Assembly (NCBI RefSeq): GCF_003815675.1
Contig: NZ_CP033918.1
Location: 1,426,001 to 1,490,000 of the forward strand
Reading direction: 5' to 3'
Source of the DNA: Chryseobacterium sp. G0186
GTDB lineage: Bacteria; Bacteroidota; Bacteroidia; Flavobacteriales; Weeksellaceae
Length of the DNA stretch: 64,000 bases
The position numbers and the translations under genes are program-made. A model generated the notes under the pieces. The model was not told the origin of the DNA and did no database searches. It worked only from the letters and a program-made list of their open reading frames with translations. Within the stretch, counting starts at the first letter, position 1. Every line of letters begins with the position of its first letter. Below are positions 62,349 to 64,000 of this stretch, piece by piece.

Positions 62349-63413
62349 ATGATGAAAAACGGAACAGGAACTCAAATCAGGCAAACTCTATACTTCCAGT
62401 TATTCTTCTGGATTGCCTTATTCTTGTTTGGAATTGCCAAAAGCTATGGTGAATATAGTGACGGAGTTTTCAAGGAACTGGTGATCTACAATTTTTGTCA
62501 TTGGATTTTTCAGATTCTGGGAGCTAATTTCATCTATTATATTCTGATCAGACATTTTTTTGACAAAAAGCAATATGTTAAGTTCTCAGTATTCCTGATC
62601 ATAAGCCTTTACATCCTTTCGGTAATCAACAGGATCTTTATTGTCTATATGGCGGAACCTTTTTTTGTGAATGAGCCCAAAGACAGCCTTGTCAGTATTT
62701 TTACAGATATCAGGTATCTCTTTCTTCACTATACATTTTCTATCATCAGTGGCACCTTTATCTTTATTTCGATCATGTTTATCATACGGTATAAAGATGA
62801 AAAGGAAAATACGATACAACTGCAAAAGGAGAAGACCGAACTGGAATTGAAATCCCTTAAATCACAGTTGAATCCTCATTTTCTGTTTAATACATTAAAT
62901 AATATTTACTCCCTTTCAATCAGCAATTCTGACAAGACTTCCCAATCCATCAGCCAGTTATCGGATATTTTAGATTATATCTTGTATAAAGGACAGAAAA
63001 AGTGGGTATCTATCGCCGATGAGCTTACTATTATTGATCATTATATTGCCCTGGAAAGTCTTCGTTATCCTGATAAAAGGTTAAAAGTATCTAAGCAGAT
63101 CATGTTACAATCCGCTAATTCCATTCCACCACTGCTCTATCTTACCCTTGTGGAAAATGCTTTTAAGCATGGTGCCGGAAAAAGTTCAGGACAGACAGAA
63201 ATAAAAATAATCATGGAAACCAATGCCAAGCAATCCATTTTCAAAATTGAAAATACTTTTGAGTATGATACTCACCAAAATGAAAAAGCAATTGGCTTAC
63301 AGAATATTAAAAAACAGCTCCAATATCATTATCACGAACATTTTACATTTAATATTTCCCAGGAAAACAATATTTTTAATGTTGAAATAATTACCCCTTC
63401 ACAATATGATTAA
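62349..63413 (+). CDS. LytS-type sensor histidine kinase
   Basis: 354 residues from the ATG at 62349 (62352 also possible; a TTG at 62343 is part of a TATTTTTG box). Four membrane segments in the first ~145 residues (L-Y-F-Q-L-F-F-W-I-A-L-F-L-F-G; F-S-V-F-L-I-I-S-L-Y-I-L; Y-T-F-S-I-I-S-G-T-F-I-F-I-S-I-M-F), a coiled linker (Q-L-Q-K-E-K-T-E-L-E-L), then the His_kinase domain: L-K-S-Q-L-N-P-H-F-L-F-N-T-L-N-N with the phospho-accepting His, and an ATPase part with L-V-E-N-A-F-K-H-G and G-L-Q-N-I-K-K-Q-L. It phosphorylates the response regulator whose ATG overlaps its stop by 8 bp. Confidence 0.92.
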   Translation: MMKNGTGTQIRQTLYFQLFFWIALFLFGIAKSYGEYSDGVFKELVIYNFCHWIFQILGANFIYYILIRHFFDKKQYVKFSVFLIISLYILSVINRIFIVYMAEPFFVNEPKDSLVSIFTDIRYLFLHYTFSIISGTFIFISIMFIIRYKDEKENTIQLQKEKTELELKSLKSQLNPHFLFNTLNNIYSLSISNSDKTSQSISQLSDILDYILYKGQKKWVSIADELTIIDHYIALESLRYPDKRLKVSKQIMLQSANSIPPLLYLTLVENAFKHGAGKSSGQTEIKIIMETNAKQSIFKIENTFEYDTHQNEKAIGLQNIKKQLQYHYHEHFTFNISQENNIFNVEIITPSQYD

Positions 63414-64000
63414 CTGTATCATTGTAGATGATGAACCCCTGGCAGCCCGATTACTGGAAAATCATATTTCCAAGATTGATCATTTGAAACTGGCAGGAAA
63501 GGCTGAAAATGCCATGGAAGCTTATCAGTTGCTTCAGAACCAATCTGTAGATCTGATGTTTCTCGATATTCAGATGCCGCACCTGAACGGAATTGATTTC
63601 CTAAGATCGCTTTCCCAAAAACCAAAGACTATCTTCACCACTGCCTATCGTGATTTTGCCATTCAAGGCTTTGAGCTGGAAGCTGTAGATTATCTTTTGA
63701 AGCCCATTACCTTTGAACGCTTTTTCAAATCTGTAGAACGTATACTGAGAAATTCTGATCATAAGGATGATTTTATTATTCTTAAAACAGAGGGAATGCA
63801 ACGAAAAATTGATCTTTCAGAAATAGTTTATATTGAAAGCCAGGGAAATGACATCAAGGTGACACTGGCCAACCATTTGAGTTTTATTTCAAAAAATAAA
63901 ATAGCAGACTTGGAATCTACTCTTGCATCTAAGGGGTTTGTGAGGATTCACAGGTCTTTCATGATCAATACTGAATGTGTCACTGCTTTCAATAACAACG
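63406..64000 (+). CDS. LytTR family response regulator (3' end outside window)
   Basis: 198 codons are visible and the frame is open at the right edge, so the gene is partial. It begins with ATG at 63406, overlapping the kinase gene's end by 8 bp, which argues for translational coupling. Receiver domain 1-~115: V-D-D-E-P at 7-11, phospho-acceptor Asp 54 in M-F-L-D-I-Q-M-P, T-A near 79, and Lys 99 in D-Y-L-L-K-P. LytTR DNA-binding domain from ~130: I-V-Y-I-E-S-Q-G-N-D-I-K-V, F-V-R-I-H-R-S-F-M-I-N. The pair LytS/LytTR typically controls autolysis, exopolysaccharide or transport genes; target unknown here. Confidence 0.93.
   Translation, partial: MINCIIVDDEPLAARLLENHISKIDHLKLAGKAENAMEAYQLLQNQSVDLMFLDIQMPHLNGIDFLRSLSQKPKTIFTTAYRDFAIQGFELEAVDYLLKPITFERFFKSVERILRNSDHKDDFIILKTEGMQRKIDLSEIVYIESQGNDIKVTLANHLSFISKNKIADLESTLASKGFVRIHRSFMINTECVTAFNNN

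Noticed and set aside
1..64000. tRNA, rRNA, CRISPR arrays, prophage or restriction genes
   Set aside because: I looked for tRNA-like and rRNA-like stretches and for these gene families and saw none; no covariance search could be run.

Overview
The window reads as chromosome of a Bacteroidetes bacterium of the family Weeksellaceae, most likely Chryseobacterium or a close relative. The signs are low GC with A-rich leaders, many proteins with type IX secretion (T9SS) type A tails of the 'LKVYPNP...VKVIKR' kind, a SusC/SusD pair, AraC-type sensors preceded by TPR or membrane domains, -7 boxes of the flavobacterial form TAnnTTTG, a class A beta-lactamase of the PER/CME type, and the pairs of small HTH proteins that I recall as common in Chryseobacterium. 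This placement is my inference; no rRNA or other marker gene is present.

Layout. 1-3.6 kb: end of an S41 peptidase, a TPR-glycosyltransferase, and a T9SS protein/collagen-like protein operon. 3.7-7.9 kb: an AraC regulator with a penicillin-binding-type serine hydrolase, then a TPR-TM-AraC regulator. 8.4-18.1 kb: a surface-protein locus with two small exported proteins, a 2368-residue repeat protein and two small HTH proteins, closed by a 20-bp hairpin. 18.1-30.3 kb: mixed single genes (delta-60 repeat T9SS protein, membrane AraC regulator, outer-membrane protein, PhzF-like enzyme, TonB-plug exported protein, a possible ADP-ribosyltransferase-fold protein, a 550-residue protein of unknown family, lipoproteins, a GNAT acetyltransferase). 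30.3-42.5 kb: an array of secreted proteins, all on the minus strand. A beta-helix/RCC1-propeller gene pair occurs twice in tandem, followed by a shorter chimeric RCC1 gene and a small repeat protein. 42.7-51.5 kb: an alpha/beta hydrolase, three serine hydrolases, an AraC regulator, and a complete IS3-family element with inverted repeats and a 4-bp target duplication. 51.7-58.5 kb: an adenosine-deaminase-like lipoprotein and a SusC/SusD pair with a long leader that encodes a Cys/Met-rich peptide. 58.7-64 kb: a class A beta-lactamase overlapping another serine hydrolase, an intergenic repeat cluster, an acyltransferase, and a LytS/LytTR two-component pair cut by the right edge.

How the genes fit together. 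Most of the window deals with the cell envelope: secreted propeller, beta-helix and collagen-like proteins with or without T9SS tails, outer-membrane uptake (SusCD), and periplasmic serine hydrolases, two of which follow their own AraC-type regulator on the same strand. The observations I rate highest are the Cys/Met-rich leader ORF with a consensus promoter and an upstream palindrome ahead of SusCD, the gene-duplication and chimera history of the RCC1 array, and the orphan ART-like protein. All family assignments come from reading motifs, with no database search.
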